Origin: Bacillota bacterium
GTDB lineage: Bacteria > Bacillota_A > Clostridia > Christensenellales > Aristaeellaceae
Direction of reading: 5' to 3'
NCBI GenBank assembly: GCA_023421735.1
Contig: JAEZSP010000079.1
Coordinates: forward strand, 89,467 to 153,466
Length of the DNA stretch: 64,000 bases
Below are positions 44,397-53,200 of this stretch, in pieces. The notes under the pieces are model-generated. The model was not told the DNA's origin. It saw only the letters and a list, made by a program, of their open reading frames with translations, and ran no database searches. Position numbers and translations under genes: made by a program. Numbering within the stretch: the stretch's first letter is position 1; each line of letters opens with the position of its first letter.

Positions 44397-46299
44397 CCGA
44401 AAGTTCCTCCCATTGCTCGTAGAGCGTCTCGATCCTCGCCTTGAGTGCCTTGTGTTCGCGCGTCACACGCGCCGCCTTGTCGTTGTCCCTGTACGTCTGT
44501 GGATCGGCCATCAGCGTTTCGAGATGCTCGAGCCGTTCCTCCGCGTCGGAAATGGCCTGTTCCGATTGTAAAACCATCTCCTGAAGCCGCTTTGCGCCCG
44601 CCGCGATCAGCCGTTTTTTGCGCTTTTCGCGCTCGAGCTGCGTGCGCGTGACGCCGCTTTCGAGCGGATTGCTTGCGCGCTCGGCGTCGAGGCTCTTTTT
44701 CTCGAGATAATCGTCGTAATTGCCCAGATATTCGATCGCGCCGTCGGGCGTCATCTCGATCACGCGGGTTGCAATCTTGTTGATAAAGTATCGGTCGTGC
44801 GAGACGGTCAGAATCGTCCCTTCAAAGTCCCGCAGCGCGCCTTCGAGCACCTCGCGCGAATCCATGTCGAGGTGGTTTGTCGGCTCGTCGAGGATCAACA
44901 GGTTGTCGCGCTTGAGCATCAATTTCGCCAGCGCGATGCGCCCCATCTCGCCGCCCGAGAGCGTGGAGACTTTTTTGAAAACTTCCTCGCCGAGAAAGAG
45001 GAACAGCGCAAGGACGCTTCTCACTTCACCCGGCTCAAGTCGCGGAAAGTCATCCCAGACTTCGGCCATGATGTCCTTTTCCGGGTGCAGGCCCCATTGC
45101 TGCTGGTCGTAGTAGCCCATGTCCACGTTCGAGCCGAAGACCGTGCGTCCCGTATCCGGGCGTTCCTGGCCCACCACGCACCGCAGCAGCGTCGTCTTGC
45201 CCACGCCGTTCGGCCCGATGATCGCAACCCGGTCGCCCGCGCGCAGGTGCAGATCGAAATCCTCGAAGAGCGTCCGCCCCCCATATCCCTTTGACAGGCC
45301 TTTGAGGATCAATACATCCTCGCCCGTCCGCCTGCGCGCCTCGAAGGCGAAGCGCACTTTTTTCTCCTCCATGGGCCGCTCGACGCGCTCAATCTTGTCG
45401 AGATGCTTTTCGCGGCTCTCGGCTGCGCGCACGGACCGTTCGGTGTTGTACATCCGGTAGCGGGCGATGATCGCCTCCTGCCGCGCGATTTCGGCCTGCT
45501 GAACCCTGTATTCCTTCTCCTGCCTTTCGCGTTCCGCCTGCCGTTTCTGGGCGAACACGTCGTAATTTCCCTCGTACTGGCTCAAATGGTGCATCGAAAT
45601 TTCCGCCATCTGACCGCACACCGCGTTCATGAAATAGCGGTCGTGCGAGATGACGATCACGGTGCCCCTGTACCGCTTCAGCGTATCTTCGAGCCATGCG
45701 GTGGAATTCAGATCGAGGTGGTTCGTCGGCTCGTCGAGCATCAAAAGGTCGGGCTGCGTGAGCAGAAGCCGCGCGAGGCACAGCCGCGTCTTTTCACCGC
45801 CGGAGAGGAGCGACGCGACCTGATCCCGCTTGTCGTCTGCAAAGCCCAGGCCCGCCAGAACCCCCTGAATGCGGCTCGGCCATTCGTAGCCGCCCGCCTC
45901 CTCAAAGCGATCGGTGAGCCGCGCATATTCGTCGGAGATGCGTCGAAACGCGATCTCGTCTTCATGCACGTTTGCCATTTCGTGCTCCATCTCGCGCAGT
46001 CGCGCTTCCATCTGGCGCACGGGCTCGAACACGCGCTCGAGTTCTTCCTTCACGGTCAAATCGCCCTCGATGTCCGCATGCTGGGTAAGAACGCCTACGC
46101 GCGCACCCTTCATGAGCGTGACCGTGCCGGAATCGGGCAGCATGTCGCCCGCGATGATTTTGAGAAGCGTCGATTTGCCGGAACCGTTCGCGCCGACAAG
46201 CCCCATGCGCTGACCGAGCTGGAGCGTCAATGTGACATTGTCCAGAACCGTCTTCATGACAAACGCCTTGGAGACTGCGTTTACTGAAAGTAAGACCAT
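44371..46299 (-). CDS. ABC-F family ATPase
   Basis: A 642-residue soluble ABC protein with two nucleotide-binding domains and no membrane part. Domain 1 has GANGSGKST, LSGGEKTRLCLA and LLMLDEPTNHLD; domain 2 has GPNGVGKTT, LSGGEMGRIALA and LLILDEPTNHLD. The ABC-F linker (about 245-320, rich in Arg/Glu) and a C-terminal coiled coil (about 555-635) are present, resembling Uup/YdiF-type translation factors acting at the ribosomal E site. A resistance role is possible but not shown. The ATG at 46299 overlaps the upstream stop (TAATG). Confidence 0.93.
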   Translation of the reverse strand: MVLLSVNAVSKAFVMKTVLDNVTLTLQLGQRMGLVGANGSGKSTLLKIIAGDMLPDSGTVTLMKGARVGVLTQHADIEGDLTVKEELERVFEPVRQMEARLREMEHEMANVHEDEIAFRRISDEYARLTDRFEEAGGYEWPSRIQGVLAGLGFADDKRDQVASLLSGGEKTRLCLARLLLTQPDLLMLDEPTNHLDLNSTAWLEDTLKRYRGTVIVISHDRYFMNAVCGQMAEISMHHLSQYEGNYDVFAQKRQAERERQEKEYRVQQAEIARQEAIIARYRMYNTERSVRAAESREKHLDKIERVERPMEEKKVRFAFEARRRTGEDVLILKGLSKGYGGRTLFEDFDLHLRAGDRVAIIGPNGVGKTTLLRCVVGQERPDTGRTVFGSNVDMGYYDQQQWGLHPEKDIMAEVWDDFPRLEPGEVRSVLALFLFLGEEVFKKVSTLSGGEMGRIALAKLMLKRDNLLILDEPTNHLDMDSREVLEGALRDFEGTILTVSHDRYFINKIATRVIEMTPDGAIEYLGNYDDYLEKKSLDAERASNPLESGVTRTQLEREKRKKRLIAAGAKRLQEMVLQSEQAISDAEERLEHLETLMADPQTYRDNDKAARVTREHKALKARIETLYEQWEELSDAAATGKS

Positions 46300-47165
46300 T
46301 ATGATTCCCCTTGCCACCGCCCGGACGCGCCGCAGGGCAAAACCCCGCCCGCCGTCACGGGCAAAACGATTTCATCTGCTATGGCCGTGCCGCCTCGGCC
46401 TTTTTGCACGGCCATCACAAGCATGTTTGAGAGTACCGCCGGTTGGAGGCCCGTGGTGTACGAATTAATGAGCATAAAAAGCGCGTTTTCAGAAAGGATT
46501 TGCGCGCATGCCGCGACGAGCGGGTACAGCTCGTTTTCGAGCTTCCACACCTCTCCGCCCGGGCCGCGTCCATAACTGGGCGGGTCCATCAGGATGCCGT
46601 CATAGCTGTTTCCGCGTCGCGCTTCCCGCGCGACAAACTTGCCCGCGTCCTCGATGATCCAGCGCACGCGCGCCTCATCCACATCGGACAGCTTGCGATT
46701 TTCGCCCGCCCATTGCACCATGCCCTTTGCGGCGTCGACGTGCGTCACGTGTGCGCCGGCTTGTGCGCAGGCGATCGTCGCGCCGCCCGTGTAGCCAAAC
46801 AAATTCAAAATTTTCAGCGGACGCCCGGCCTTTTCGATCAGCTTCGCCATCCAGTCCCAGTTGACGGCCTGCTCCGGGAAAAGCCCCGTGTGCTTGAAGC
46901 CCGTGGGACGCACATAAAACGATAAGCCGCGATAGGCAACCGTCCAGCGCGCGGGCAGCTTTTTCCGGAATTCCCATTCGCCGCCGCCGTGTGCCGAGCG
47001 ATGGTAAACCGCATCCGCCGTCGCCCAGATTTTTTCGTCCTGTTTCGGCCAGATCGCCTGCGGATCGGGCCTGCGAAGCACGATGTCTTTCCATCTTTCA
47101 AGCTTTTCGCCCTCGCCCGTGTCCAGCACCTCATAGTCGCGCCAGTTGTCCGCAACGAACATCAT
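46299..47165 (-). CDS. Class I SAM-dependent methyltransferase (RlmI/RlmK-like)
   Basis: A 288-residue Rossmann methyltransferase. The SAM site is LKILNLFGYTGGATIACAQAGA (quoted in parts) and the catalytic or target-binding motif DGILMDPPSYGRGPGGEVW is of the DPPxxG type seen in 23S rRNA m5C methyltransferases, although no PUA domain is present. AGGTG precedes tandem ATG codons (47165, 47162). It is first in the five-gene operon ending with sdaAA. Confidence 0.87.
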   Translation of the reverse strand: MMFVADNWRDYEVLDTGEGEKLERWKDIVLRRPDPQAIWPKQDEKIWATADAVYHRSAHGGGEWEFRKKLPARWTVAYRGLSFYVRPTGFKHTGLFPEQAVNWDWMAKLIEKAGRPLKILNLFGYTGGATIACAQAGAHVTHVDAAKGMVQWAGENRKLSDVDEARVRWIIEDAGKFVAREARRGNSYDGILMDPPSYGRGPGGEVWKLENELYPLVAACAQILSENALFMLINSYTTGLQPAVLSNMLVMAVQKGRGGTAIADEIVLPVTAGGVLPCGASGRWQGES

Positions 47166-47179
47166 ACCACCTCCCGCCT

Positions 47180-47209
47180 ATTATAAAGCATTTCAACCAT
47201 AAAAAACAA
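47180..47209 (-). promoter_or_regulatory. Promoter of the methyltransferase-ABC-F-sda operon
   Basis: Minus-strand TTGTTT (47209-47204), 18-bp spacer, TATAAT (47185-47180). The -35 lies within the U-tract of the terminator just upstream. Confidence 0.6.
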
Positions 47210-47230
47210 CCCGGCGTCCGGTGCGCCGGG
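47201..47230 (-). terminator. Terminator of the minus-strand GT2 gene
   Basis: The stem CCCGGCG / CGCCGGG (47210-47216, 47224-47230) is followed on the minus strand by TTGTTTTTT. The 180 bp between this and the GT2 stop hold only spurious frames. Confidence 0.8.
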
Positions 47231-47413
47231 GAGATTGTCATTTAAATCAGGGTAAAGTCGCGGGGATGCGGCCAATCTCGCCACGGTTTATGTGCGCAAG
47301 GCGAATGTCTCTTCGGTTCGCACGTCGTTTTTGATTGGCGGGATCGCCGCACGCGCGGCATATGGCATTGCCTTTTCGGGATCCGCGACAACGCCGAACG
47401 GCCGGGGCGTTCC

Positions 47414-48151
47414 TTATTTTTGGGGCTGTTGCTCGATCGTCTTTAGCATCCGGTTGATTGTTCGAAAGTCTTTCATGGCGCGCAGTCCAATCTTTGCGAT
47501 TTTGCGCAGGTTGATGGAGTTGACCCCTCCTTGGCGCGGCCGGAACGTGATCGGCAGATACCGGAGAGACTGCCTTTTTTTTGCGTAGAGAACGGTCAGA
47601 ACCGCGTTCGAAAGGTTGAAATCGCGAGGGATCAGCGCGATATTCTCGGCAAGTGGTTTTGCCCGCATAAGGCGATACGGTGTATTCGCATCCATAACGT
47701 TTGCGCCGAAGCACAGCCGGATTACGACCTTGAGGGTCTTTGTGACGACGATGCGGGAGAATCCGTCCTCCCGGCTGCGCCGATTGCCGATGACGAGGTC
47801 GTATTCGTTTCGCAGCTGCCAAAACGGCTCGAACTCCGTCGGAATGGTTTGGCCGTCGGAATCGGTTTGGAACACGAAATCCGCGCCGTTTTCCAGCGCG
47901 TAGTGATAGCCGTATAAAACGGTCGCGCCGTGCCCGCCGTTGGGTTTGGTCAGGCATACCAAAAGCGGACGATCTTCGGCGAGCTTTTGCAGGATCTCGT
48001 ATGTATGATCTCGGCTTCCGTCGTCGATGACAATGAGCCGCGAATTGCCCTCCTGGTTATGCGCCTCAACGACTGGGTACCAGTCGTCGACGACCTTTTC
48101 GATGTTCTCTTCCTCGTTATAGGCGGGAATGACGATGTAAAGACGATCCAT
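47414..48151 (-). CDS. Family 2 glycosyltransferase (DPM1-like)
   Basis: A 245-residue GT-A enzyme. Motifs are LYIVIPAYNEEENIEKVV, IVIDDGSRDHTYEIL, PNGGHGATVLYGYHYAL, FQTDSDGQTIP and DANTPYRLMR, as in polyprenyl-phosphate mannose or glucose synthases. Residues about 218-232 might be a weak membrane contact; there is no clear transmembrane helix. It differs from the GT2 at 35.5 kb, so it is not a recent duplicate. AAGGGAAAA lies before the ATG. Confidence 0.9.
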   Translation of the reverse strand: MDRLYIVIPAYNEEENIEKVVDDWYPVVEAHNQEGNSRLIVIDDGSRDHTYEILQKLAEDRPLLVCLTKPNGGHGATVLYGYHYALENGADFVFQTDSDGQTIPTEFEPFWQLRNEYDLVIGNRRSREDGFSRIVVTKTLKVVIRLCFGANVMDANTPYRLMRAKPLAENIALIPRDFNLSNAVLTVLYAKKRQSLRYLPITFRPRQGGVNSINLRKIAKIGLRAMKDFRTINRMLKTIEQQPQK

Positions 48152-48313
48152 TTCTCATTTTCCCTTTCATGTGATAGCACGAAACCGGAACGAACGCATG
48201 GAATGATGCGGATCCTACGCCCTTGACGCTCGATGTTGGCGGGAGAAACGGTGCAGAAAAACGTCCCCCCGTGGGGCGAGGAGGACGTTTTTGCTTTATC
48301 TTTCCTACATATG

Positions 48314-48811
48314 TTAATTGTCAGGTTGATAGACGGGGGGATTGCAGAGCTGGCATGGCGTCCGGTAACCCAGCATGTACGCCTCGTAAAGCGTCATCCG
48401 CTTGGCGCTGGCATATGCGTATTTGCACGTGGATGTGTGATAATATGTGCTGCCCTCGCTCGCGCTCGCATAAACATATACCGTATTGTCCACGGGATCT
48501 TCCGCGCGGGTAACGGTGCCGACCGTTTCGATGTAGTAGCTCGCGGGGTCATAACCCGCGGGAAGTGCGGGACCGAAGACCTCCGCCTCCGGCTTTGCGC
48601 CGACGAGCACAACCTTTGTCGCCTCCGCGCGTTCGGGCGAGGGGAACAGGACGATCAAAAGCGCCGCTGCAACAAAAAGCGCCGTTACGCCCGATTTCAG
48701 GAACAGATTCCAGCGACAACTTTTCCGCCACATGAGATACAATCCATACGGAAAGCACATCAGGAGCCATTTGAGCGTTGCGCGCGGCGCCTTCCGTCCG
48801 GCTCTCTTCAT
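48314..48811 (-). CDS. Membrane-anchored protein with a Cys-His C-terminal motif
   Basis: A 165-residue protein with two hydrophobic stretches (about 15-28 and 41-58) and an extracytoplasmic tail ending YYHTSTCKYAYASAKRMTLYEAYMLGY-RTPCQLC. This H-x3-C-x(n)-A-x(n)-PCxxC arrangement resembles the small metal-binding C-terminal domain appended to some secreted nucleases and surface proteins. Function unknown. GGAGG lies 8 nt before the ATG at 48811. It is monocistronic; a weak promoter (TTTACA-17-TAATTC) may lie near 48915-48945. Confidence 0.75.
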   Translation of the reverse strand: MKRAGRKAPRATLKWLLMCFPYGLYLMWRKSCRWNLFLKSGVTALFVAAALLIVLFPSPERAEATKVVLVGAKPEAEVFGPALPAGYDPASYYIETVGTVTRAEDPVDNTVYVYASASEGSTYYHTSTCKYAYASAKRMTLYEAYMLGYRTPCQLCNPPVYQPDN

Positions 48812-49003
48812 GGGCTTTCCTCCTGTTCGCAAAAAGATTCAGGGGATGACAAAAATCGACAAATACCATCACCCATTTTAATGCAGTGCAGTATCCATGT
48901 AAATGGGAAGGCATAAGAATTACCAAAAACGTTGAAATTTGTAAAGAAATGAAATACATTTGAAATAACAATATGACGCGCAGAAGGCGAGCCGGCCATG
49001 CGC

Positions 49004-49032
49004 TTGCAATTTCAACAGACGACTGTTATAAT
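49004..49032 (+). promoter_or_regulatory. Promoter of the J-domain gene cluster
   Basis: TTGCAA (49004-49009), 17-bp spacer, TATAAT (49027-49032). Confidence 0.7.
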
Positions 49033-49065
49033 ATGGTGCATCCAAACTGATTGGGAGGGAACGCG

Positions 49066-49536
49066 ATGCGCGCGCCCTATGAAATATTGGGAACAAGTGA
49101 AAATCCGGGCATTGGTGAAGTGCGCAAAGCCTATCGGGCGCTTGCAAAGAGATGGCACCCCGATCGTTTTGTCGCGGGTCCGGAGCGGGTGTGGGCGAAC
49201 GACCGGATGGCGGAGATCAACGCTGCTTATCGGGCACTGTTAAATGCCGCACGCGCCAAGGATCAAAATGAGACGGAAAAGCTCAAAAAGGCGCGGCAGA
49301 TGATCGATGACGGACGCCTGACGGGTGCACGTGAGCTGCTTATGGGCATGCCGACGCGCTGCGCGGAATGGAATTACCTGTTCGGGGCATTACTTATGAA
49401 ACTAAACGACTATAATAAGGCGCTGATTTATCTTACGGTGGCGGCGCACCAGAAGCCGGATTCTGCAAAATACGCTTCTGCGGAGTTGAGTGCACGCGCG
49501 GCAGCTGACAGAAGGCGGCGGCTCTTCGGACGATAG
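49066..49536 (+). CDS. Minimal J-domain protein with TPR-like tail
   Basis: A 156-residue protein. Residues 1-66 are a J domain (PYEILGTSENPGIGEVRKAYRALA) with the HPD motif at 31-33 that activates DnaK. The Gly/Phe region and zinc finger of DnaJ are absent. Residues about 75-145 contain helix pairs (ARELLMGMPTRCAEWNYLFGALLMKLNDYNKALIYL, read in parts) resembling one or two TPR units. It is likely a specialised DnaK co-chaperone. GGGAGGG lies 5 nt before the ATG. Confidence 0.88.
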   Translation: MRAPYEILGTSENPGIGEVRKAYRALAKRWHPDRFVAGPERVWANDRMAEINAAYRALLNAARAKDQNETEKLKKARQMIDDGRLTGARELLMGMPTRCAEWNYLFGALLMKLNDYNKALIYLTVAAHQKPDSAKYASAELSARAAADRRRRLFGR

Positions 49537-49586
49537 ACAGATCGGGATGCGACGGCATCCCGCATTTTTGGTCGGACAAGGACGAT

Positions 49587-50066
49587 ATGAAGCGAAAAAT
49601 CTTGGCGTATCTGGCGTCTGCGCTCCTCGTCGCGGCGCTCCTTTTGAGTGCCTTCGCGCGCCCCACGCGCACGCGGGCGGATGTCGTGGTCGCGGCTGCT
49701 TTGGCCGAATGGGGTGACACGTATGTGCTCGCCGCATGCGAACCGGGGCGCGCGTTCGACTGTTCGGCACTGGTGAGCTATTGCTATGGCAAGGTTGGGA
49801 TCGATTTTTATCCCAAGGCGATTGCCATCGGTTACACGGAGCAATTCGACCGCGTGTATGACATCGGAAGGCTCCAGCGCGGGGACATCGCCTGTTTCGA
49901 CACGGTTTCCGACAATGACCTTTCCGACCATGTCGGAATTTGTCTGGGGAACGGCTATTTTATCCACGCCTCCTCCTCGGCGGGCCGGGTGATTATTTCG
50001 CCCCTCAGCGCCTATGGGGGCGTGTTTTCTTGGGGAATCGACATGCAATCTGCGCTTCAAGATTGA
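49587..50066 (+). CDS. NlpC/P60 family cell-wall peptidase
   Basis: A 159-residue secreted cysteine peptidase. A signal or anchor helix (residues 5-24) is followed by a compact NlpC/P60 domain with the triad Cys59 (FDCSALVSYCYG), His115 (SDHVGICLGNGYFIH) and His127 as the third polar residue. Such enzymes cut D-Glu-meso-DAP-type bonds in peptidoglycan stems. AAGGA precedes the ATG. It lies 50 bp after the J-domain gene and is probably co-transcribed. Confidence 0.9.
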   Translation: MKRKILAYLASALLVAALLLSAFARPTRTRADVVVAAALAEWGDTYVLAACEPGRAFDCSALVSYCYGKVGIDFYPKAIAIGYTEQFDRVYDIGRLQRGDIACFDTVSDNDLSDHVGICLGNGYFIHASSSAGRVIISPLSAYGGVFSWGIDMQSALQD

Positions 50067-50098
50067 GCGACAGAATAGAAACCGAGGTGCTTTGAGAA

Positions 50099-50659
50099 AT
50101 GGCAAGAAAGTATTACAAGCTGAAGGTCGCGGGATTTGAGCGCGACCTGCCCCTCTGCCCCCTGAACGACAAACTGCAGATCGCGGCGTTCGTGATTTTC
50201 GGGGATACCGCTTTGACCTGCGCGTGTGCGCAGGCGCTCTCGGACGTTGCGCCGCCGCACGACGTGATGATTACCGCGGAGTCCAAGGGCATTCCGCTTA
50301 TCCACGAAATGGCGCGGCTCGAGGGCATGAAGCGCTATGTGCTGGCGCGCAAGTCCGTTAAACTCTACATGACGGATGTGCATAAAACGCAGGTCAATTC
50401 CATCACCACGTCCGGCATGCAGACGCTGTATTTGAGCGGAAGTGACGTTGAATATCTGCGCGGGAAGCGCGTGCTGATTGTCGACGACGTGATCTCGACG
50501 GGCGAATCTTTGCATGCCATGGAGGAACTTGTCAAGGACGCGCAGGGCACCGTCGTGGGGCGCATGGCAATCCTCGCAGAAGGAGACGCCATTGCGAGAA
50601 AAGACATTCAGTACCTTGCGCCACTGCCCCTGTTCGATCGGGAGGGGAATGAGGTTTAA
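50099..50659 (+). CDS. Adenine/xanthine phosphoribosyltransferase-like protein
   Basis: A 186-residue type I phosphoribosyltransferase. The PRPP-binding motif VLIVDDVISTGESLHA is near residue 122 and MITAESKGIPLIHEMARL corresponds to the flexible APRT-like segment. The purine acceptor is not defined: the hood differs from canonical apt and xpt. GAGGTG precedes the ATG by 9-10 nt. It sits between an NlpC peptidase and amino-sugar genes and is likely part of the same plus-strand transcript. Confidence 0.85.
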   Translation: MARKYYKLKVAGFERDLPLCPLNDKLQIAAFVIFGDTALTCACAQALSDVAPPHDVMITAESKGIPLIHEMARLEGMKRYVLARKSVKLYMTDVHKTQVNSITTSGMQTLYLSGSDVEYLRGKRVLIVDDVISTGESLHAMEELVKDAQGTVVGRMAILAEGDAIARKDIQYLAPLPLFDREGNEV

Positions 50660-50712
50660 TCAGGGCCCAAAGAGGCAATGGACTGTAATCGGTGAAAGGA
50701 GGTGAGAAAAGA

Positions 50713-51396
50713 ATGACGGCAATGGACAAAATGACGGTCAAGAACCTTTTTTCGATGGAGTATACCATCGCGGCTGCGCTGTTTGATGAAATTGCGTATC
50801 CCTGGGAGGCGCTTTCCGAGATCAAGGCGTTTATTTTGGCGCTTGGTGAAACATTGGGCGACGAATTTGAAGCGCGCGAGGGTGGCATCTGGATTGCAAA
50901 GAGCGCGAAGGTTGCGGCAACGGCGTCGATCACCGGCCCGTGCATCATCGATGAAAATGCCGAGATCCGGCATTGCGCCTTCATCCGCGGCAGTGCGATC
51001 ATCGGGAAAAACGCGGTCGTCGGCAACTCCACCGAGGTGAAAAACGCGGTGATCTTCGATGGCGCGCAGGTTCCGCACTTTAACTATGTGGGCGACAGCA
51101 TACTGGGATACAAGGCGCACATGGGGGCTGGCGCGGTGACGAGCAACGTAAAGAGCGACAAGACGAATGTGACCGTGCGCTTCGGCGCGGCGAAGATCGA
51201 GACGGGTCTGCGTAAATTCGGCGCGATGCTCGGCGATCACGTCGAGGTCGGCTGCAACAGCGTGCTCTGTCCGGGCACGGTGATCGGGCGAAATACAACG
51301 ATTTATCCCCTGTCGCGGGTACGCGGGTTCGTGGACGCGGACTCGATCTTCAAAGCGCCCGACGACATCGTTAAAAAGAGGACAAGGGAGGTATAG
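50713..51396 (+). CDS. Hexapeptide-repeat acyltransferase-like protein (GlmU C-terminal-like)
   Basis: A 227-residue left-handed beta-helix protein. From about residue 65 it shows hexapeptide repeats (IWIAKSAKVAATASITGPCIID, quoted in parts; IIGKNAVVGNSTEVKNAVIF) and a GlmU-like segment NYVGDSILGYKAHMGAGAVTSN. There is no uridylyltransferase domain; the first 60 residues are helical. It may acetylate glucosamine-1-phosphate or supply part of a split GlmU, which fits its position 1 nt before glmM. AAAGGAGGTGA precedes the ATG. Confidence 0.85.
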   Translation: MTAMDKMTVKNLFSMEYTIAAALFDEIAYPWEALSEIKAFILALGETLGDEFEAREGGIWIAKSAKVAATASITGPCIIDENAEIRHCAFIRGSAIIGKNAVVGNSTEVKNAVIFDGAQVPHFNYVGDSILGYKAHMGAGAVTSNVKSDKTNVTVRFGAAKIETGLRKFGAMLGDHVEVGCNSVLCPGTVIGRNTTIYPLSRVRGFVDADSIFKAPDDIVKKRTREV

Positions 51397-51397
51397 A

Positions 51398-52762
51398 ATG
51401 GGTAGACTTTTTGGAACGGACGGCGTGCGGGGCATCGCCAACGAGGGACTGACCTGCGAACTCGCGATGGAACTCGGCGCGGCTGCCGCCATGGTGCTCG
51501 CCGGATCAAACGCGCGCAGACGACCCGTGATTGCCATCGGCATGGACAGCCGCATTTCCTCGGACATGCTGGCGCTGTCTGTCGCCGCGGGGCTGTGCTC
51601 CGTGGGTGCGGACGTCATCATGCTGGGCGTGGTGCCGACGCCGGCGGTTGCGTACCTGGTGGGCAAGTACAAGGCGGATGCGGGCGTCATGATCTCGGCA
51701 TCACACAATCCGGCGGACTTTAACGGCATCAAGATTTTCTCGGGCGACGGCACCAAATTGCCGGACGAGCTGGAGGAGCGCATCGAAGCGATCACGCTCG
51801 ACAAGGTTGTGAAGATGCACAGGCCCCTCGGCGCGGGCATCGGCAAGGTCACATATATGAACGATCGTGCGGCGCGCGATTATGTGGATCACCTGCGGTC
51901 GACCGTTGCGTTTTCGCTCGATGGGCTCAACATCGCGGTGGACTGTGCGCACGGCGCGGCAAGCGAGACGGCGAAGCTGCTCTTTGATTCCCTGGGCGCG
52001 AACTGCCACATCCTCCATGCGGCGCCGGACGGCATGAACATCAATGACGGCTGCGGCTCGACGCACATGGAGAAACTGACCGCGTATGTGATGGAACACA
52101 AGCTCGATGCCGGCGTGGCCTTTGACGGCGACGCGGATCGCTGCCTCATGGTCGATGAAAAGGGAAACCAGATCGACGGCGACATGATCATGGCCATGTG
52201 TGCGCTCGACATGAAAAAACGCGGCAGGCTTGCGCGCAACAGCGTCGTGGGGACCATCATGACAAACCTTGGCTTTGTCAAGTTCTGTGAGCGCGAGGGC
52301 ATTAATTTTGTCGCCACCAAGGTGGGCGATCGCTATGTGCTCGAGGAAATGCTGCTTGAGGACTACTACTTCGGCGGCGAGCAGTCCGGGCACGTGATCT
52401 TCCGCGATTTTGCCACGACGGGCGATGGCCAATTGACCGCCATTCAGCTTCTTTCGCTCATGCGGCGCGAGGGGAGGCCGCTCTCCGAGCTTGCGAGCGC
52501 GATGACCCGCTATCCGCAGTCGATGATCAACGTGCGCGTGACCCCCGAGGGAAAGCTCGCCTTCTATACCGACCCGGATATCAAGTCCGCCATCGAAGAA
52601 GCCAAGCGCGAACTCGGCTCCGATGGGCGCATCGTCGTTCGCACGTCCGGGACCGAACCGCTCATCCGCGTGATGACAGAGGGCGCCGACGATGCGAAGA
52701 TCAACGCCGTCTGCAAGACCGTAGCGGACACCGTAAAAAACCTTCTGGGAGACCTTCACTAG
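51398..52762 (+). CDS. glmM: Phosphoglucosamine mutase
   Basis: Isomerises glucosamine-6-phosphate to glucosamine-1-phosphate for UDP-GlcNAc synthesis. The 454-residue protein is complete: MGRLFGTDGVRGIAN start, phosphoserine loop ISASHNPADFNG (Ser102), metal loop FDGDADRCLM, sugar loop GGEQSGHVIF and the phosphate site RTSGTEPLIRVM. The ATG is 1 nt after the upstream stop. Its 3' end leads directly into a palindromic element and a glmS ribozyme, with a terminator only after the ribozyme. Confidence 0.97.
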   Translation: MGRLFGTDGVRGIANEGLTCELAMELGAAAAMVLAGSNARRRPVIAIGMDSRISSDMLALSVAAGLCSVGADVIMLGVVPTPAVAYLVGKYKADAGVMISASHNPADFNGIKIFSGDGTKLPDELEERIEAITLDKVVKMHRPLGAGIGKVTYMNDRAARDYVDHLRSTVAFSLDGLNIAVDCAHGAASETAKLLFDSLGANCHILHAAPDGMNINDGCGSTHMEKLTAYVMEHKLDAGVAFDGDADRCLMVDEKGNQIDGDMIMAMCALDMKKRGRLARNSVVGTIMTNLGFVKFCEREGINFVATKVGDRYVLEEMLLEDYYFGGEQSGHVIFRDFATTGDGQLTAIQLLSLMRREGRPLSELASAMTRYPQSMINVRVTPEGKLAFYTDPDIKSAIEEAKRELGSDGRIVVRTSGTEPLIRVMTEGADDAKINAVCKTVADTVKNLLGDLH

Positions 52763-52918
52763 AGCAATCCTCAGAAATACCGAGAAGCCCAGCGCGTCTT
52801 TTCGCCCAATACCGCGTCGCTGTTGCCTCGACGTAGCGCTGCTACGCCTTCGTCTCTGCTCCTTGTATTGAACGAAAATCCATCGCTTACTTTTTCTCTT
52901 GATTCCTAAGTCTTGCTC
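52762..52918 (+). repeat. Long palindromic intergenic element, copy A
   Basis: The element starts at the last base of the glmM stop codon. Nested inverted pairs converge on a centre: GAGCAA/TTGCTC at the ends, GAGAA/TTCTC, TTTTCG (52799) / CGAAAA (52873), CAATAC (52807) / GTATTG (52865), and CGTAGC-GCT-GCTACG at 52832-52846. The transcript would form one long imperfect hairpin. Copy B at 58742 has the same plan and the shared core GACGTAG...CTACGCC. Confidence 0.65.
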
Positions 52919-52922
52919 AAAA

Positions 52923-53068
52923 GGATAAGCGCCTGAGCCGCCTTGGCGGCTGACGAGGTGGGAAGTGATCGAATCTTCGGCGGATGCTTCCCCGGCGACG
53001 GAACGCCGTAACCCGACCGACAAATACGCGGGTAACCGCGGGACAAAACGATCGGGGTTCCGGGAATC
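52923..53068 (+). ncRNA. glmS ribozyme (glucosamine-6-phosphate-activated), without glmS
   Basis: The conserved core is present in order: cleavage site A/GCGCC with G+1 at 52929; P2 hairpin GCCGCC-TTG-GGCGGC; GACGAGG; GGGAAG-TGATCGAA; TTCGGCGGATGC; CTTCCCCGG closing P2.1; GGCG-ACGGAA-CGCC then GTAA (P3); and the P4/P4.1 arm AACCCGACCG...CGCGGGTAACCGCG...CGATCGGGGTT. This is the ribozyme that normally opens glmS mRNA and self-cleaves with GlcN6P as cofactor. No glmS reading frame follows; a terminator does. Confidence 0.9.
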
Positions 53069-53081
53069 ACACTCTTTGAGT

Positions 53082-53125
53082 CGACCGTCCGTGGGCCGTG
53101 TCCCGGACGGTCGCATTTGTATTTT
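53082..53125 (+). terminator. Terminator after the glmS ribozyme
   Basis: The perfect 10-bp stem CGACCGTCCG / CGGACGGTCG (53082-53091, 53104-53113) is followed by CATTTGTATTTT. It ends the glmM-ribozyme transcript before corA. Confidence 0.8.
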
Positions 53126-53200
53126 GACGCACGGTTTACGGGAACTTTGCGGCGCAGTCACTGCAATTTAGAGCGCGTTGGGCAGAGAGGCGACCGGTCA

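Noticed and set aside
47247..47957. Minus-strand frame of 236 codons overlapping the second GT2 gene
   Set aside because: Arg-rich frame-shifted shadow of the GT2 gene; its tail lies in the non-coding gap beyond the GT2 stop.
51701..53161. A 486-codon minus-strand frame across glmM and the ribozyme
   Set aside because: It runs antisense through glmM and a structured RNA and has no family features.
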